DNA of 64,000 nucleotides, from contig NZ_MIEH01000018.1 in the NCBI RefSeq assembly GCF_001754075.1, positions 248,001 through 312,000 on the forward strand, given 5' to 3'. This document shows, in pieces, positions 9,341 to 18,558 of the stretch (position 1 is its first letter; each line of letters begins with the position of its first letter). This DNA is from Merdimonas faecis (GTDB lineage: Bacteria > Bacillota > Clostridia > Lachnospirales > Lachnospiraceae). A program made the position numbers and the translations under genes. Below the pieces are notes generated by a model. That model was not told where the DNA came from, ran no database searches, and was given only the letters and a program-made list of their open reading frames with translations.

Positions 9341-9913
9341 ATGAAGATAGAAAAAGGACAGCCGGGATATATTAAAGCAAGAAAGTTTCGCTATCTGGTG
9401 TATGCAATTGCAGAGTTTGCCATAGTTATAGCCGTCTTTGTGCTGGGATATATGCAGACAGGAACGAAACTGAATCTTATGACAGTGCTGGCGGTAGTGG
9501 GATGCCTTCCGGCAGCCAAAATGCTGGTGGAGTTTATTACGATGGCGCCCCATAAGAGCATCTCTCCGGAGCGCTTTAAGGAACTGGAGGAGAAGGCAGG
9601 CCTTCTTACCAGAGCCTATGACCTGATCATTACCAGTACGGAAAAGGTCATGCCGGTAGAGGCGGTGATCATATCCGGCCATGTGGTCTGCGGCTATGCC
9701 AGCAGCCCGAAGACAGATGAAACAGTGCTGTCCCGCCATATTAAAACAATCCTTAAAAACAACCGCTATGACAAGATGACGGTCAAGATCTTCCACGATT
9801 ATCACGCGTTTCTTGCCAGAGTGGAGGGGATGAGCAATATTGCGGCGGTACAGAAGCCGGACCGGCGTCATGACAAAAGGGTCCGGGATATTATTTTGGC
9901 AATCTCCATGTAG
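9341..9913 (+). CDS. Conserved-looking membrane protein, function unknown
   Basis: 190 residues that I do not recognise. Two hydrophobic segments at about residues 18-37 and 44-66 form a hairpin, leaving a C-terminal cytosolic domain of about 120 residues. That domain has mixed charge and ends in a basic stretch (KPDRRHDKRVRD). It is co-directional with the SDR gene and the RluA-like gene, with short gaps, so it is probably co-transcribed. AAAGGA ahead of the ATG is a fair ribosome-binding site. No catalytic motif is evident. Confidence 0.75.
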   Translation: MKIEKGQPGYIKARKFRYLVYAIAEFAIVIAVFVLGYMQTGTKLNLMTVLAVVGCLPAAKMLVEFITMAPHKSISPERFKELEEKAGLLTRAYDLIITSTEKVMPVEAVIISGHVVCGYASSPKTDETVLSRHIKTILKNNRYDKMTVKIFHDYHAFLARVEGMSNIAAVQKPDRRHDKRVRDIILAISM

Positions 9914-9960
9914 AGGAAGATCAGACAGATCATAACCAGGATGAAAGAGACAGAACTGAT

Positions 9961-10986
9961 ATGAGAGAAATCATCATCAAGGAAAATGAGGCCGGACAGC
10001 GGCTGGATAAATTCCTGAAAAAATATATGAAAGAGGCGCCTGCGTCCTTCTTTTACAAAATGCTGCGTAAGAAAAATATTGTATTAAACGGGAAAAAGGC
10101 CGGTGGAAACGAGAAGCTGGCCGTGGGAGACCGGGTTAAGCTTTTCCTTTCCGATGATACGATCTCTAAATTTTCTGGCGAAGCTCCGGAGAAGAGGAAG
10201 GCAGACAAAGAAAAGGCAGGCGGCGGTGCCATGGAGCTTCCACTGGAGATTATTTATGAAGATTCTCAGATTATGCTTCTGAATAAGCCGGCAGGGATGC
10301 TTTCCCAAAAAGCCGGAAAGACGGATGTGTCCATGGTAGAAGCGGTCCAGGGATATCTTTTAAGAAGCGGACAGATCACGGAGGAAGAGCTTCGCACCTT
10401 CCGCCCGTCGGTGTGCAACCGGCTGGATCGGAATACCAGCGGACTGATCACGGCAGGAAAGACGCTTGCGGCACTGCAGCAGCTAAGCCAGGTGTTCCAG
10501 GAACGGACAGTGGAGAAGTGGTATCTGTGTATCGTGAAAGGATGTGTCAGGGAAAGCGGGAGCATCCGTGGCTTTCTGACCAAGGATGAGCGGACAAACC
10601 AGGTTGCGGTGGGAAGCAGAGGAAAAACTGCAATCGAAACCGATTATGTCCCGGCAGCGTGGAACGATGAGATGACACTTCTGAAAGTTCATCTGATCAC
10701 TGGGAAGACGCACCAGATCCGGGCCCATCTTGCTTCCATCGGACATCCGATCCTGGGGGATCCCAAATACGGGGACAGCCGGTGGAATGGAAGGTATCAG
10801 AAGAAATACGGGATCTGTACACAGATGCTTCATGCATGGCATCTGACTTTTCCGGTGATGGAGGCACCCCTTGAGGCAGTATCCGGGCATACATATGAAG
10901 CGCCGGTACCTGAGAAATTCTGGCAGATCATAAAGGAGACAAAATGGCAACATGGAATTCAAGAGGCCTTAGAGGTTCAACATTAG
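9961..10986 (+). CDS. RluA-family pseudouridine synthase
   Basis: Converts uridines in 23S rRNA (RluC/RluD type) or tRNA to pseudouridine. An N-terminal S4 domain (RLDKFLKKYMKEAP) is followed by a linker rich in Lys, Glu and Gly and the catalytic domain. The family signature NRLDRNTSGL contains catalytic D156; GKTHQIRAHLASIGHPILGD is the second conserved block. At 341 residues it is close to RluC. Its last 43 bases overlap recU. It is one of three pseudouridine synthases in the window. Target position is not deducible. Confidence 0.92.
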   Translation: MREIIIKENEAGQRLDKFLKKYMKEAPASFFYKMLRKKNIVLNGKKAGGNEKLAVGDRVKLFLSDDTISKFSGEAPEKRKADKEKAGGGAMELPLEIIYEDSQIMLLNKPAGMLSQKAGKTDVSMVEAVQGYLLRSGQITEEELRTFRPSVCNRLDRNTSGLITAGKTLAALQQLSQVFQERTVEKWYLCIVKGCVRESGSIRGFLTKDERTNQVAVGSRGKTAIETDYVPAAWNDEMTLLKVHLITGKTHQIRAHLASIGHPILGDPKYGDSRWNGRYQKKYGICTQMLHAWHLTFPVMEAPLEAVSGHTYEAPVPEKFWQIIKETKWQHGIQEALEVQH

Positions 10987-11492
10987 AAGAGATGGTCAAC
11001 CGGACCAATGAATGGTACCTGGAAAAGGGGCTGGCACTGATCCAGAAAATTCCCACGCCGATCACACCGGTGAAGATGGATAAAGAGCACCGGCAGATCA
11101 CGCTGGCATATTTTGACCAGCGCAGCACGGTAGATTATATTGGAGCCGTGCAGGGAATACCGGTGTGTTTTGATGCGAAAGAATGTGTGGCGCAGACATT
11201 TCCCCTGCAGAATATCCACGAACATCAGGTAAGGTTTATGGAGGCGTTTGAAAAGCAGGAAGGGATCGCTTTTGTTCTGATCTATTATTCTGCAAAAGAT
11301 ATGCTTTATTATCTCCGGTTCCGGGAATTATACGGTTTCTGGAAACGGGCGGAAGAAGGCGGCAGGAAAAGCTTCCGGATGGAAGAACTGGATCCCAGGT
11401 TTTTTATGGAGTTTTCCAGAGGATATTATATCCCCTATCTGGATGCGCTGAATCTGGATCTTAAGATTCGTGACCAGCTTGACAAAGAATAA
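10944..11492 (+). CDS. recU: Holliday junction resolvase RecU
   Basis: The Gram-positive junction-specific endonuclease acting after RecA and RuvAB in recombinational repair and chromosome segregation. The signatures are STVDYIGAVQGIPVCFDAKE (metal-binding Asp and the AKE catalytic residues) and the following TFPLQNIHEHQ, which is characteristic of RecU. The N-terminal RGLRGSTLEEMVNRTN matches the family. At 182 residues it is slightly shorter than Bacillus RecU (about 200). AAGGAG precedes the ATG, and the gene starts inside the RluA-like gene, so translation is probably coupled. In Bacillus, recU pairs with ponA; here it is followed by the his operon. Confidence 0.92.
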   Translation: MATWNSRGLRGSTLEEMVNRTNEWYLEKGLALIQKIPTPITPVKMDKEHRQITLAYFDQRSTVDYIGAVQGIPVCFDAKECVAQTFPLQNIHEHQVRFMEAFEKQEGIAFVLIYYSAKDMLYYLRFRELYGFWKRAEEGGRKSFRMEELDPRFFMEFSRGYYIPYLDALNLDLKIRDQLDKE

Positions 11493-11507
11493 GAAAATGC
11501 GTATAAT
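11479..11507 (+). promoter_or_regulatory. Consensus sigma-A promoter of the his operon
   Basis: A perfect TTGACA (11479-11484) and a perfect TATAAT (11502-11507) with a 17-base spacer. The -35 box lies inside the last codons of recU. The predicted start near 11514 gives a leader of about 60 bases before hisZ, too short for a T-box riboswitch. Confidence 0.88.
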
Positions 11508-11572
11508 TCTAAAAGGTTTTTAATATGGTAGCACACTAAAGTGAAATCGTTCTAAAGATAGATGGAGGATCT

Positions 11573-12826
11573 ATGAAGAAATTACTGCATACACCAGAGG
11601 GTGTCCGGGATATTTACAACGTAGAATGTGGAAAGAAGCTGGCGCTGGAAAGCCGGTTGAAAAAAGTCTTCCACATGTACGGATATCATGATATCCAGAC
11701 GCCGACATTTGAATATTTTGATGTGTTCCGCAAAGAGATCGGGACCATACCGTCCAGGGAACTCTATAAGTTTTTTGACAAGGAAGGGAATACACTGGTC
11801 CTGAGGCCGGATTTTACCCCGTCCATTGCCAGGGCAGCAGCCACCTTGTTTCAGGAGGAGCAGCTGCCGATCCGACTGTGTTATACGGGCAGTACCTTCG
11901 TCAATCATTCCAGCTATCAGGGCCGGTTAAGAGAGACTACCCAGATGGGTGCGGAACTTCTGGGGGATGATTCGGTGGAGGCGGATGCAGAGATGCTGGC
12001 ACTGGTCATCGAGTCTATGCTGACCATCGGTCTGAAGGAATTCCAGCTGACTGTCAGCAATGTAGATTTCCTGCAGAGTCTGATCGAGGATGCAGATCTT
12101 GACGAGGATGCCAGGGAGCGGGTAAGAGAGCTGATTACCAACCGTAATTTTTACGGCGTGGAAGAATATCTGGAAAGCATTCAGGTGAAACGAAGCTCCA
12201 AAGAAGCATTTGGCAAGATGAATGAGCTCCTGGGAGGGGTAGATATCCTGGAAAAGGCTAAGAATATTGCCCCTAACTCAAAAGGTGTGATGGCGCTTCG
12301 CCGTCTGGAGAAGATCTATGAAATCCTGAAGCTTTATGGAGTAGAAAAGTTTGTGACATTTGATCTGAGTATGTCAGGGACCTACGGATATTATACAGGC
12401 ATTATTTTCCGCGGATACACCTATGGTACGGGCGATGCTATCGTGAAAGGGGGCCGCTATGATCATCTGGTTGAAAAATTCGGAAAGAAGTCGGCCTCTA
12501 TCGGATTTGCTATCGTGATTGACGAGCTGATGAAGGCATTAATCCGGCAGAAGATCAGGATCGTGTATACCAGGAAGAATACTATCGTTCTTTATGATGA
12601 AGGGCGGTTAAGAGAAGCCATCGCCCTGGCAAAGGATTTCCGCAGAAAGGCTAAAAATACAGAGCTGGTCAAGAAGTCGAAAGACAAGCTCCTGGAGGCT
12701 TATGTAGAATATGGAAAAGAGTATTATGCCGGAAATCTGATCTATATCAAAAAGTCCGGAGAGATTACCATGATCAATCTGGTAAACGGAGAGCAGAAGA
12801 CCTTAAACAGTACGGATAGGAGTTAA
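11573..12826 (+). CDS. hisZ: ATP phosphoribosyltransferase regulatory subunit HisZ
   Basis: A catalytically inactive class II aminoacyl-tRNA-synthetase-like protein that pairs with short HisG and makes it feedback-sensitive to histidine. The start TPEGVRDIYNVECGKK and the motif FDLSMSGTYGYYTGIIFRGY are typical of HisZ, and the C-terminal anticodon-binding domain of true HisRS is absent. At 417 residues it is full length. GGAGG precedes the ATG. Four bases separate it from hisG, whose product is the short form, so the pair makes sense together. Confidence 0.95.
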   Translation: MKKLLHTPEGVRDIYNVECGKKLALESRLKKVFHMYGYHDIQTPTFEYFDVFRKEIGTIPSRELYKFFDKEGNTLVLRPDFTPSIARAAATLFQEEQLPIRLCYTGSTFVNHSSYQGRLRETTQMGAELLGDDSVEADAEMLALVIESMLTIGLKEFQLTVSNVDFLQSLIEDADLDEDARERVRELITNRNFYGVEEYLESIQVKRSSKEAFGKMNELLGGVDILEKAKNIAPNSKGVMALRRLEKIYEILKLYGVEKFVTFDLSMSGTYGYYTGIIFRGYTYGTGDAIVKGGRYDHLVEKFGKKSASIGFAIVIDELMKALIRQKIRIVYTRKNTIVLYDEGRLREAIALAKDFRRKAKNTELVKKSKDKLLEAYVEYGKEYYAGNLIYIKKSGEITMINLVNGEQKTLNSTDRS

Positions 12827-12830
12827 ATAC

Positions 12831-13472
12831 ATGAGATATCTGACATTTGCCCTGACGAAGGGGCGTCTGGCCAGCCAGACAATGGAACTGCTGGAAAAGA
12901 TCGGGATCGACTGCGAGGAAATGAAGGACAAAGATTCCCGCAGGCTCATCTTTACAAATGAAGACCTCAAGGTACGTTTTTTCCTGGCAAAGGGACCGGA
13001 TGTGCCTACTTATGTAGAGTACGGTGCGGCAGACATCGGTGTAGTGGGTAAAGACACTATACTGGAAGAAGGGCGGAAGGTTCACGAGGTGCTGGATCTG
13101 GGATTTGGGAAATGCCGGATGTGCGTCTGCGGACATCCGGATGCGGCCCATTACCTTCAGCATCATGAGCTGATCCGGGTGGCTACAAAATATCCGAATA
13201 TCGCAAAGGATTATTTTTATAATACCAAGCATCAGACGGTGGAGATCATCAAGCTGAACGGCTCCATTGAGCTTGCTCCTATTGTGGGGCTGTCTGAGGT
13301 GATCGTGGATATCGTGGAGACAGGTTCTACATTAAAGGAGAATGGCCTGAAGGTGCTGGAAGAGGTGTGCCCCCTGTCTGCAAGGATGATCGTAAATCCG
13401 GTAAGTCTTAGAATGGAAAATGACAGGATCAAGGAGATCCTGACCATGCTGCGGGCGCACGTGATGGTCTAG
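12831..13472 (+). CDS. hisG: ATP phosphoribosyltransferase, short form
   Basis: Catalyses the first step of histidine biosynthesis, joining ATP and PRPP. It begins with the family signature LTFALTKGRL and contains DIGVVGKD and the PRPP-binding VDIVETGSTLKENGL. At 213 residues it lacks the C-terminal ACT-like regulatory domain of long HisG, which agrees with the hisZ gene immediately upstream. Feedback inhibition therefore probably works through the HisG-HisZ hetero-octamer. Confidence 0.96.
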   Translation: MRYLTFALTKGRLASQTMELLEKIGIDCEEMKDKDSRRLIFTNEDLKVRFFLAKGPDVPTYVEYGAADIGVVGKDTILEEGRKVHEVLDLGFGKCRMCVCGHPDAAHYLQHHELIRVATKYPNIAKDYFYNTKHQTVEIIKLNGSIELAPIVGLSEVIVDIVETGSTLKENGLKVLEEVCPLSARMIVNPVSLRMENDRIKEILTMLRAHVMV

Positions 13473-13510
13473 AAAATGGAACGTCAAAAAAGAAAGCGAG
13501 AGTGATTTCT

Positions 13511-14803
13511 ATGAGAATAATGAAACTGGAACAGGAGGCGAGGAAGAATCTGCTGGAGGATCTTCTGAAACGTAGTCCTAATCAGTACTACGAATTTGAA
13601 AAGAGTGTTTCTCAGATCCTTGACAAGGTCCGGGAGGAGGGAGATCAGGCTCTGTTTTCCTATACCATGCAGTTTGACCATGCAAAGATTGATAAAAGTA
13701 CAATCCGTGTCACGGACGAGGAGATCGAAGAAGCCTACCGCCTGGCAGATCCTTCTCTGATTCGGGTGATAAAAAAAGCGCTTGGGAATATTCGTTCCTA
13801 TCATGAAAAACAGATGCAGAGAAGCTGGTTTGACGCACAGCCGGACGGGACGATCCTGGGACAGAAGGTGACGGCACTTCAGAGAGTAGGCGTCTATGTG
13901 CCGGGAGGAAAGGCAGCGTACCCGTCTTCTGTGCTGATGAATATTGTTCCTGCCAGGGTGGCCGGTGTAAAAGAAATTATTATGGTCACGCCGCCCGGGA
14001 AAGATGGAAAGGTTACGCCCAATACACTGGTGGCGGCAAAGGAAGCCGGAGCAGATGTAATTTATAAGGTGGGAGGAGCCCAGGCGATCGGCGCGCTGGC
14101 TTACGGGACGGAAACCATCCCGAAGGTGGATAAGATCGTAGGCCCGGGGAATATCTATGTAGCGCTGGCTAAAAAAGCAGTCTATGGACATGTCAGCATT
14201 GATGCCATCGCAGGGCCAAGCGAGATTCTGGTGATCGCAGATGAGACGGCCAATCCCAGGTATGTGGCGGCAGATCTTCTGTCTCAGGCAGAGCATGACG
14301 AGCTGGCGAGCGCAATCCTTGTCACCACCAGCATGGAACTGGCAGAAAAGGTATCAGAAGAGATCGACGGATTCTTAAAAGAATTATCCCGGGCGGAAAT
14401 CATTCGGAAGTCTCTTGATAATTACGGCTACATCCTGGTAGCGGATACGATGGAGGAGGCGATCGAGACGGCCAACGAGATCGCATCCGAGCACCTGGAG
14501 ATCCAGACAAAGGATCCCTATGATGTGATGACAAAGATCCGAAATGCGGGAGCGATCTTTATCGGAGAATATTCCAGCGAACCTTTAGGTGATTATTTTG
14601 CGGGGCCGAATCATGTGCTTCCGACCAATGGCACGGCGAAGTTTTTCTCTCCGCTGTCTGTGGATGATTTTATCAAGAAATCCAGTATCATCGCCTACTC
14701 CAGGGATGCTCTGGAGAAAATCCATACGGAGATTGAGACCTTTGCAAAGGCGGAGCACCTGACGGCACATGCAAATTCCATTCATGTCCGTTTTGAGAAG
14801 TAG
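13511..14803 (+). CDS. hisD: Histidinol dehydrogenase
   Basis: The zinc-dependent enzyme that makes the last two oxidations, L-histidinol to histidine, with NAD. The sequence is full length (about 430 residues), with VYVPGGKAAYPSSVLMN, the conserved AGPSEILVIAD block, QAEHDE, and SEHLEIQ with the catalytic Glu-His pair. Starts are possible at GTG 13502, ATG 13511 and ATG 13520. The purine-rich AAAGCGAGAG favours 13511, though none has a strong site. It lies within the his operon between hisG and hisB. Confidence 0.95.
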   Translation: MRIMKLEQEARKNLLEDLLKRSPNQYYEFEKSVSQILDKVREEGDQALFSYTMQFDHAKIDKSTIRVTDEEIEEAYRLADPSLIRVIKKALGNIRSYHEKQMQRSWFDAQPDGTILGQKVTALQRVGVYVPGGKAAYPSSVLMNIVPARVAGVKEIIMVTPPGKDGKVTPNTLVAAKEAGADVIYKVGGAQAIGALAYGTETIPKVDKIVGPGNIYVALAKKAVYGHVSIDAIAGPSEILVIADETANPRYVAADLLSQAEHDELASAILVTTSMELAEKVSEEIDGFLKELSRAEIIRKSLDNYGYILVADTMEEAIETANEIASEHLEIQTKDPYDVMTKIRNAGAIFIGEYSSEPLGDYFAGPNHVLPTNGTAKFFSPLSVDDFIKKSSIIAYSRDALEKIHTEIETFAKAEHLTAHANSIHVRFEK

Positions 14804-14818
14804 CGGGAGGTGAAAAAT

Positions 14819-15406
14819 ATGGACAGAAAAGCAGCTTGTGAGAGGAAGACCAAGGAGACAGATATTTCACTGTCGCTGAATATTGACGGGAGCGGCAGGA
14901 CGAAGATTGATACAGGAATCGGATTTTTTGACCATATGCTGGATGGTTTTGCAAGACACGGCCTGTTTGATCTGGAGATTAAGGTGACGGGAGATCTGGG
15001 AGTGGACTGCCATCACACGATCGAGGATACAGGAATCGTCCTTGGGCAGGCTGTCCGGGAGGCTTTGGGAAATAAAGCGGGGATCCGCCGCTACGGTCAT
15101 TCGATCCTTCCCATGGATGAGACGCTTGCCCTGTGTGCGGTGGACCTGTCGGGCCGGGCATATCTTCGGTATGATGCAGAATTTACCACTCCCCGGCTTG
15201 GCGAAATGGATACGGAGATGGTTCGTGAATTTTTCTATGCGGTCTCCAGCCACGGGATGATGAACCTGCATCTTAAGATCCTGGACGGAGAGAACAATCA
15301 TCATATGGCGGAAGCATTGTTCAAAAGTTTCGGAAGGGCCCTGGATATGGCGGTGCAAAAGGAGCCAAGGATCGAGGGCGCCTGGACGACAAAAGGAAGT
15401 TTGTAA
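14819..15406 (+). CDS. hisB: Imidazoleglycerol-phosphate dehydratase
   Basis: Dehydrates imidazole glycerol phosphate in histidine synthesis. The manganese-binding motifs of the family are visible: DHMLDGFARHG, CHHTIEDTGI and a second NNHHMAEALFK block. The monofunctional form has 195 residues, without the histidinol-phosphatase domain found in enterobacteria. GGGAGG lies eight bases ahead of ATG 14819. The in-frame GTG at 14810 falls inside that ribosome-binding site and is not used. The gene lies 15 bases after hisD. Confidence 0.96.
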   Translation: MDRKAACERKTKETDISLSLNIDGSGRTKIDTGIGFFDHMLDGFARHGLFDLEIKVTGDLGVDCHHTIEDTGIVLGQAVREALGNKAGIRRYGHSILPMDETLALCAVDLSGRAYLRYDAEFTTPRLGEMDTEMVREFFYAVSSHGMMNLHLKILDGENNHHMAEALFKSFGRALDMAVQKEPRIEGAWTTKGSL

Positions 15407-15423
15407 AGGAGAGATAGACCCAA

Positions 15424-16713
15424 ATGGTTGCAAGTTATAAAAGACTGATCCCCTGCATCCTGATCGCGGGGGGCAAAGCGGTAAAATGGTTTGATGACAA
15501 AACGGTGGTATCCGACGATGTTATCAGCCTTGCAAAGTATTACAGCGATCACGGGGCTGACGAGCTGATCGTGTTTGATCTGTCGGATTCAGACGAGGAG
15601 CATGATGAAGCCATCGACCTGATGAAACGGATGAACCGGATCATAAGGATCCCCATGATCGCGGGAGGAAATGTAAAGCGGCAGGAGGATGTGAAGAAGA
15701 TCCTGTATGCCGGCGCCAAGAGGGCCATCCTGAACTTTTCCAAGCAGGACAGCCCGAAGCTGATGGAGGACGCGGCAAAACGGTTCGGGAAAGAAAAGAT
15801 AGCCGTTTCCCTGCATGATTTCGATGCGTTATTTAAGCATCAGCATAAGATTGAGGAGTGCTGCGGCGAGATCGTGTTCATGCACAGACTGGATCTGGAC
15901 TCCGTTATGAACGTAACGGATATTCCCTGTGTGATCCTTACGGATACGATGGATGAGAGAGAACTTTTCAAGATCCTGAAATGTCCGGGTGTGAAAGGTT
16001 TATCCGGACAGTATGTCAGCCGGACTGATATGGACCTGTCTACATTTAAGGAAAAGTGCACGGCACAGGATATCAAGATGACTTCCTTTGAGAGCATCAT
16101 GGAGTTTTCCCAGTTCAAGACGAACGAACAGGGCCTGATCCCTGTGGTGGTACAGCATTTTAAGACACAGGAGGTCCTGATGCTGGCTTATATGAATGAG
16201 GAAGCGTTTAACCAGACGATCAAAACCGGGCGGATGACCTATTACAGCCGCAGCCGTCAGACGCTCTGGGTAAAGGGGGAGACCAGCGGACATTTCCAGT
16301 ATGTGAAATCCCTGACCATCGACTGTGACTTAGATACGCTGCTTGCCAAAGTGGACCAGGTGGGCGCGGCCTGCCATACGGGAAATCCGACCTGCTTTTT
16401 CCAGCCGCTGGCAGGAACAGACTATGACGAAAACAACCCGCTGAAAATTTTTGAATCCGTATACAGCACGATCCTGGACCGGAAGGAGCATCCAAAGGAG
16501 GGTTCGTATACCAACTATCTGTTTGATAAGGGAATTGATAAAATTCTGAAAAAGGTGGGCGAGGAGGCTACGGAGGTGGTCATCGCCGCAAAGAATCCAA
16601 ACCCGGAAGAAGTAAAGTATGAGCTTTCTGATTTCCTTTATCATGCTATGGTACTGATGGTAGAAAAGGGAATCAGCTGGGAGGATATCATAAAGGAACT
16701 GGCGGACCGGTAA
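15424..16713 (+). CDS. hisIE: HisIE with a degenerate HisF/HisA-like N-terminal barrel
   Basis: A three-part protein. Residues 1-220 resemble the HisF/HisA (beta-alpha)8 barrel but have lost key residues (L13 where HisF has its first catalytic Asp, H131 where it has the second). About 226-330 is phosphoribosyl-AMP cyclohydrolase ([19 protein letters not shown], cysteines C301, C317 and C324). About 341-429 is phosphoribosyl-ATP pyrophosphatase ([16 protein letters not shown]). Normal HisIE is near 200-250 residues. The HisI and HisE parts keep their motifs and should catalyse steps two and three. The barrel may be structural or regulatory; that is inference. It is last in the his operon. Confidence 0.92.
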   Translation: MVASYKRLIPCILIAGGKAVKWFDDKTVVSDDVISLAKYYSDHGADELIVFDLSDSDEEHDEAIDLMKRMNRIIRIPMIAGGNVKRQEDVKKILYAGAKRAILNFSKQDSPKLMEDAAKRFGKEKIAVSLHDFDALFKHQHKIEECCGEIVFMHRLDLDSVMNVTDIPCVILTDTMDERELFKILKCPGVKGLSGQYVSRTDMDLSTFKEKCTAQDIKMTSFESIMEFSQFKTNEQGLIPVVVQHFKTQEVLMLAYMNEEAFNQTIKTGRMTYYSRSRQTLWVKGETSGHFQYVKSLTIDCDLDTLLAKVDQVGAACHTGNPTCFFQPLAGTDYDENNPLKIFESVYSTILDRKEHPKEGSYTNYLFDKGIDKILKKVGEEATEVVIAAKNPNPEEVKYELSDFLYHAMVLMVEKGISWEDIIKELADR

Positions 16714-16763
16714 GAAAGCATATCCGGTGTATCACCGGCATATAATGTGCCGAGGTGATCAAT

Positions 16764-17072
16764 ATGGAAACATCGGAAAAACGAAGACGTAAATTGCTGG
16801 AGCAGACAAGAGCTCTGTACAGTGATAAAGGAAAGATCCCGGCAGTACATCCCAGATATGGCGCTGCCTATCACAGAATATACGAGCAGGAGGAAGCGGC
16901 CATGCCGAAGGGTACCTTTGGCATACGGCTGCTTCTTTGCTGCTTTTTATTTACCTTTTTTGTGTCTCTGGACCGCCAGGGACAGGAGGTGATGGATGTA
17001 AGCAGCGACCAGATTCAGGAGGCAGTTACACAGGATACAGACCTTGCGGAAGTTCTGGGAAACTATCTTTGA
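16764..17072 (+). CDS. Small single-span membrane protein, unknown
   Basis: 102 residues, not recognised. A basic N-terminal region (EKRRRKLLEQTR) of about 50 residues, then one hydrophobic segment at about 53-69 (RLLLCCFLFTFFVSL), then a short acidic extracytoplasmic tail. Topology rules suggest the N terminus is inside. GAGGTGA ahead of ATG 16764 is a good ribosome-binding site and argues against the GTG at 16755. A TATAAT at 16740 has no -35 partner. It is followed by a strong terminator, so it could end the his operon. Confidence 0.72.
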   Translation: METSEKRRRKLLEQTRALYSDKGKIPAVHPRYGAAYHRIYEQEEAAMPKGTFGIRLLLCCFLFTFFVSLDRQGQEVMDVSSDQIQEAVTQDTDLAEVLGNYL

Positions 17073-17106
17073 CAGGCGGGTTTTTGGTTTTGGTTACAAA
17101 CAGAAG

Positions 17107-17132
17107 AGAGACCAGAGCGGGTCTCTTTTTTT
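17107..17132 (+). terminator. Rho-independent terminator after the his operon region
   Basis: Stem AGAGACC / GGTCTCT with a 6-base loop, followed by seven T residues. Confidence 0.92.
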
Positions 17133-17137
17133 GTGCA

Positions 17138-17163
17138 GTGTGTCCAGCAAAGCTGGACCACAC
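17138..17163. terminator. Second hairpin between convergent transcripts
   Basis: GTGTG-TCCAGC-AAA-GCTGGA-C-CACAC forms an 11-bp stem with one bulged C, 15 bases beyond the ABC-permease stop codon on the minus strand. T-runs are weak, so it is a possible end for the minus transcript. Confidence 0.5.
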
Positions 17164-17177
17164 TATTCTTAATTTCG

Positions 17178-17816
17178 TTATAAGTCCACCCTTTCAAAGC
17201 GTTTGACGGAAACCCAGTATGCAATGCAGATCAGGATGATGTAGCAGAGAATCCCGAACAGCAGGATGGGCGCTTGCAGCAGTAGATCATAAGGAGCGTA
17301 ACTATCCAGCCAGGCAAGAGCAGGAAGACGGACTGCTCCTTCCGAAGCAATCATTAACAGCAGCATGGGGATGGCGGCTATCACAAAGGCTTTGCCGGCT
17401 TTGTACCCGTTCTTATAATAGGCAGGAAAGAATACCAGGTCAAAAACACCGTAGATAATAAATCCCAACCCATACCAGGCGATGGTAGCATCAATTCCAA
17501 CCGGATTGTTTTCGATATGGAGAATTGTCCGCAATACAACGCATGGGATAGAGAGAAGCAGCTGGAACAGCTGGATGAAAACGATCAACTGACATTTTCC
17601 TTTAACACTTTCCCGTTTGGTTATTGGAAGAATGGCACTATACCAGGCATCATTTGTTTCCCTGGCATAGAGAAACGTAATATAAGGAGCCAGGCATCCA
17701 AACATGAAAATAACAGTATAAGGATATGCAGGAACTACCACGAGGCATCCAAGACAAGCAAAGACAAGGGATGTGGGATGCGCGGCCAGCATCAATTCTT
17801 TATAGAGCAGTTTCAT
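17178..17816 (-). CDS. ABC-2 type transporter permease
   Basis: A 212-residue integral membrane protein with about six hydrophobic spans (for example LVFACLGCLVVVPAYPYTVI), matching the ABC-2 permease subunits of small exporters. A short N-terminal cytosolic helix (MKLLYKELMLAAHP) resembles the coupling helix of this group. GGGAGG precedes the start, and its 5' end overlaps the ATPase gene by 17 bases, so the two are translated together. The exported substrate is unknown. Such regulator/ATPase/permease cassettes often export peptides or drugs. Confidence 0.88.
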   Translation of the reverse strand: MKLLYKELMLAAHPTSLVFACLGCLVVVPAYPYTVIFMFGCLAPYITFLYARETNDAWYSAILPITKRESVKGKCQLIVFIQLFQLLLSIPCVVLRTILHIENNPVGIDATIAWYGLGFIIYGVFDLVFFPAYYKNGYKAGKAFVIAAIPMLLLMIASEGAVRLPALAWLDSYAPYDLLLQAPILLFGILCYIILICIAYWVSVKRFERVDL

Positions 17817-18558
17817 CCGAATTCCTCCCTTCCGTACGAAGCATGATTTCTTCCAGAGTAAGTGGCTTACTATCCTCCGGCGTTTTTAGATGATCAAAGG
17901 AACGCAGGAAGGTGTCTTTGTCTGCACTTTGTAAAACCTTTCCATTCTGGATATAGGTGATATCATCGGCACAACGGTCCAGATCTGAGGTAATATGGGT
18001 GGAAAACAGGATGGAGCGTTTGCCATCTTTTACAATACGGGTAAAAAGATGCAGGATTTCATCCCTGGAAACGGGATCCAGCCCGGAAGTCGGCTCATCC
18101 AGCAGATAGAGTTTTGCGTGATGAGATAACGCCAAGGCCAGCAGGTATTTTACTTTCATTCCGTTAGAAAGAGTGCGGAATTGCTTGCTTTCATCCAAAG
18201 AAAACTGCCGGAGATATTCTGTGTATCGATTTTGATCCCAGTCTTTGTAGAAGCGACTGGTGACAGCAGTAATGGTGGAAAGTTTCTTCAATGGATAAAA
18301 GTCAATTCCGCCAAATACAACGCCGATTTCCTGTTTACATTCTTTTTCGTTCTGATAAAAATCTTTACCCAGTATGCTGACGATTCCGGATTGTGGCTGC
18401 ACTATATTCAGAATGGATTTGAGAGTTGTACTCTTACCGGCTCCATTTTTTCCAATCAGTCCCATAATCCGTCCGGGCTTTACCGAGAAAGAAACGTCTT
18501 GCAAGGCAAATCCGGGATAATGTTTATTCAAGTGATCTACCCGTAAAAGTTCTGTCAT
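17800..18558 (-). CDS. ABC transporter ATP-binding protein
   Basis: The nucleotide-binding subunit of the exporter, 252 residues. Walker A is GLIGKNGAGKSTT, the signature is RTLSNGMKVK, Walker B is LYLLDEPTSGLD, and the switch histidine is in SILFSTHIT. The signature LSNGM departs slightly from LSGGQ but is common in this subgroup. Its stop overlaps the permease start, and its own start overlaps the regulator stop by four bases, giving a three-gene operon read from the minus strand. Confidence 0.93.
   Translation of the reverse strand: MTELLRVDHLNKHYPGFALQDVSFSVKPGRIMGLIGKNGAGKSTTLKSILNIVQPQSGIVSILGKDFYQNEKECKQEIGVVFGGIDFYPLKKLSTITAVTSRFYKDWDQNRYTEYLRQFSLDESKQFRTLSNGMKVKYLLALALSHHAKLYLLDEPTSGLDPVSRDEILHLFTRIVKDGKRSILFSTHITSDLDRCADDITYIQNGKVLQSADKDTFLRSFDHLKTPEDSKPLTLEEIMLRTEGRNSDETAL

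Noticed and set aside
11508-11572. T-box or histidine attenuator ahead of hisZ
   Set aside because: The leader is only about 60 bases, with no specifier stem, no T-box sequence and no His-rich leader peptide.
16740-16745. TATAAT upstream of the 102-residue protein
   Set aside because: No acceptable -35 element at 16-18 bases; read-through from the his operon is simpler.
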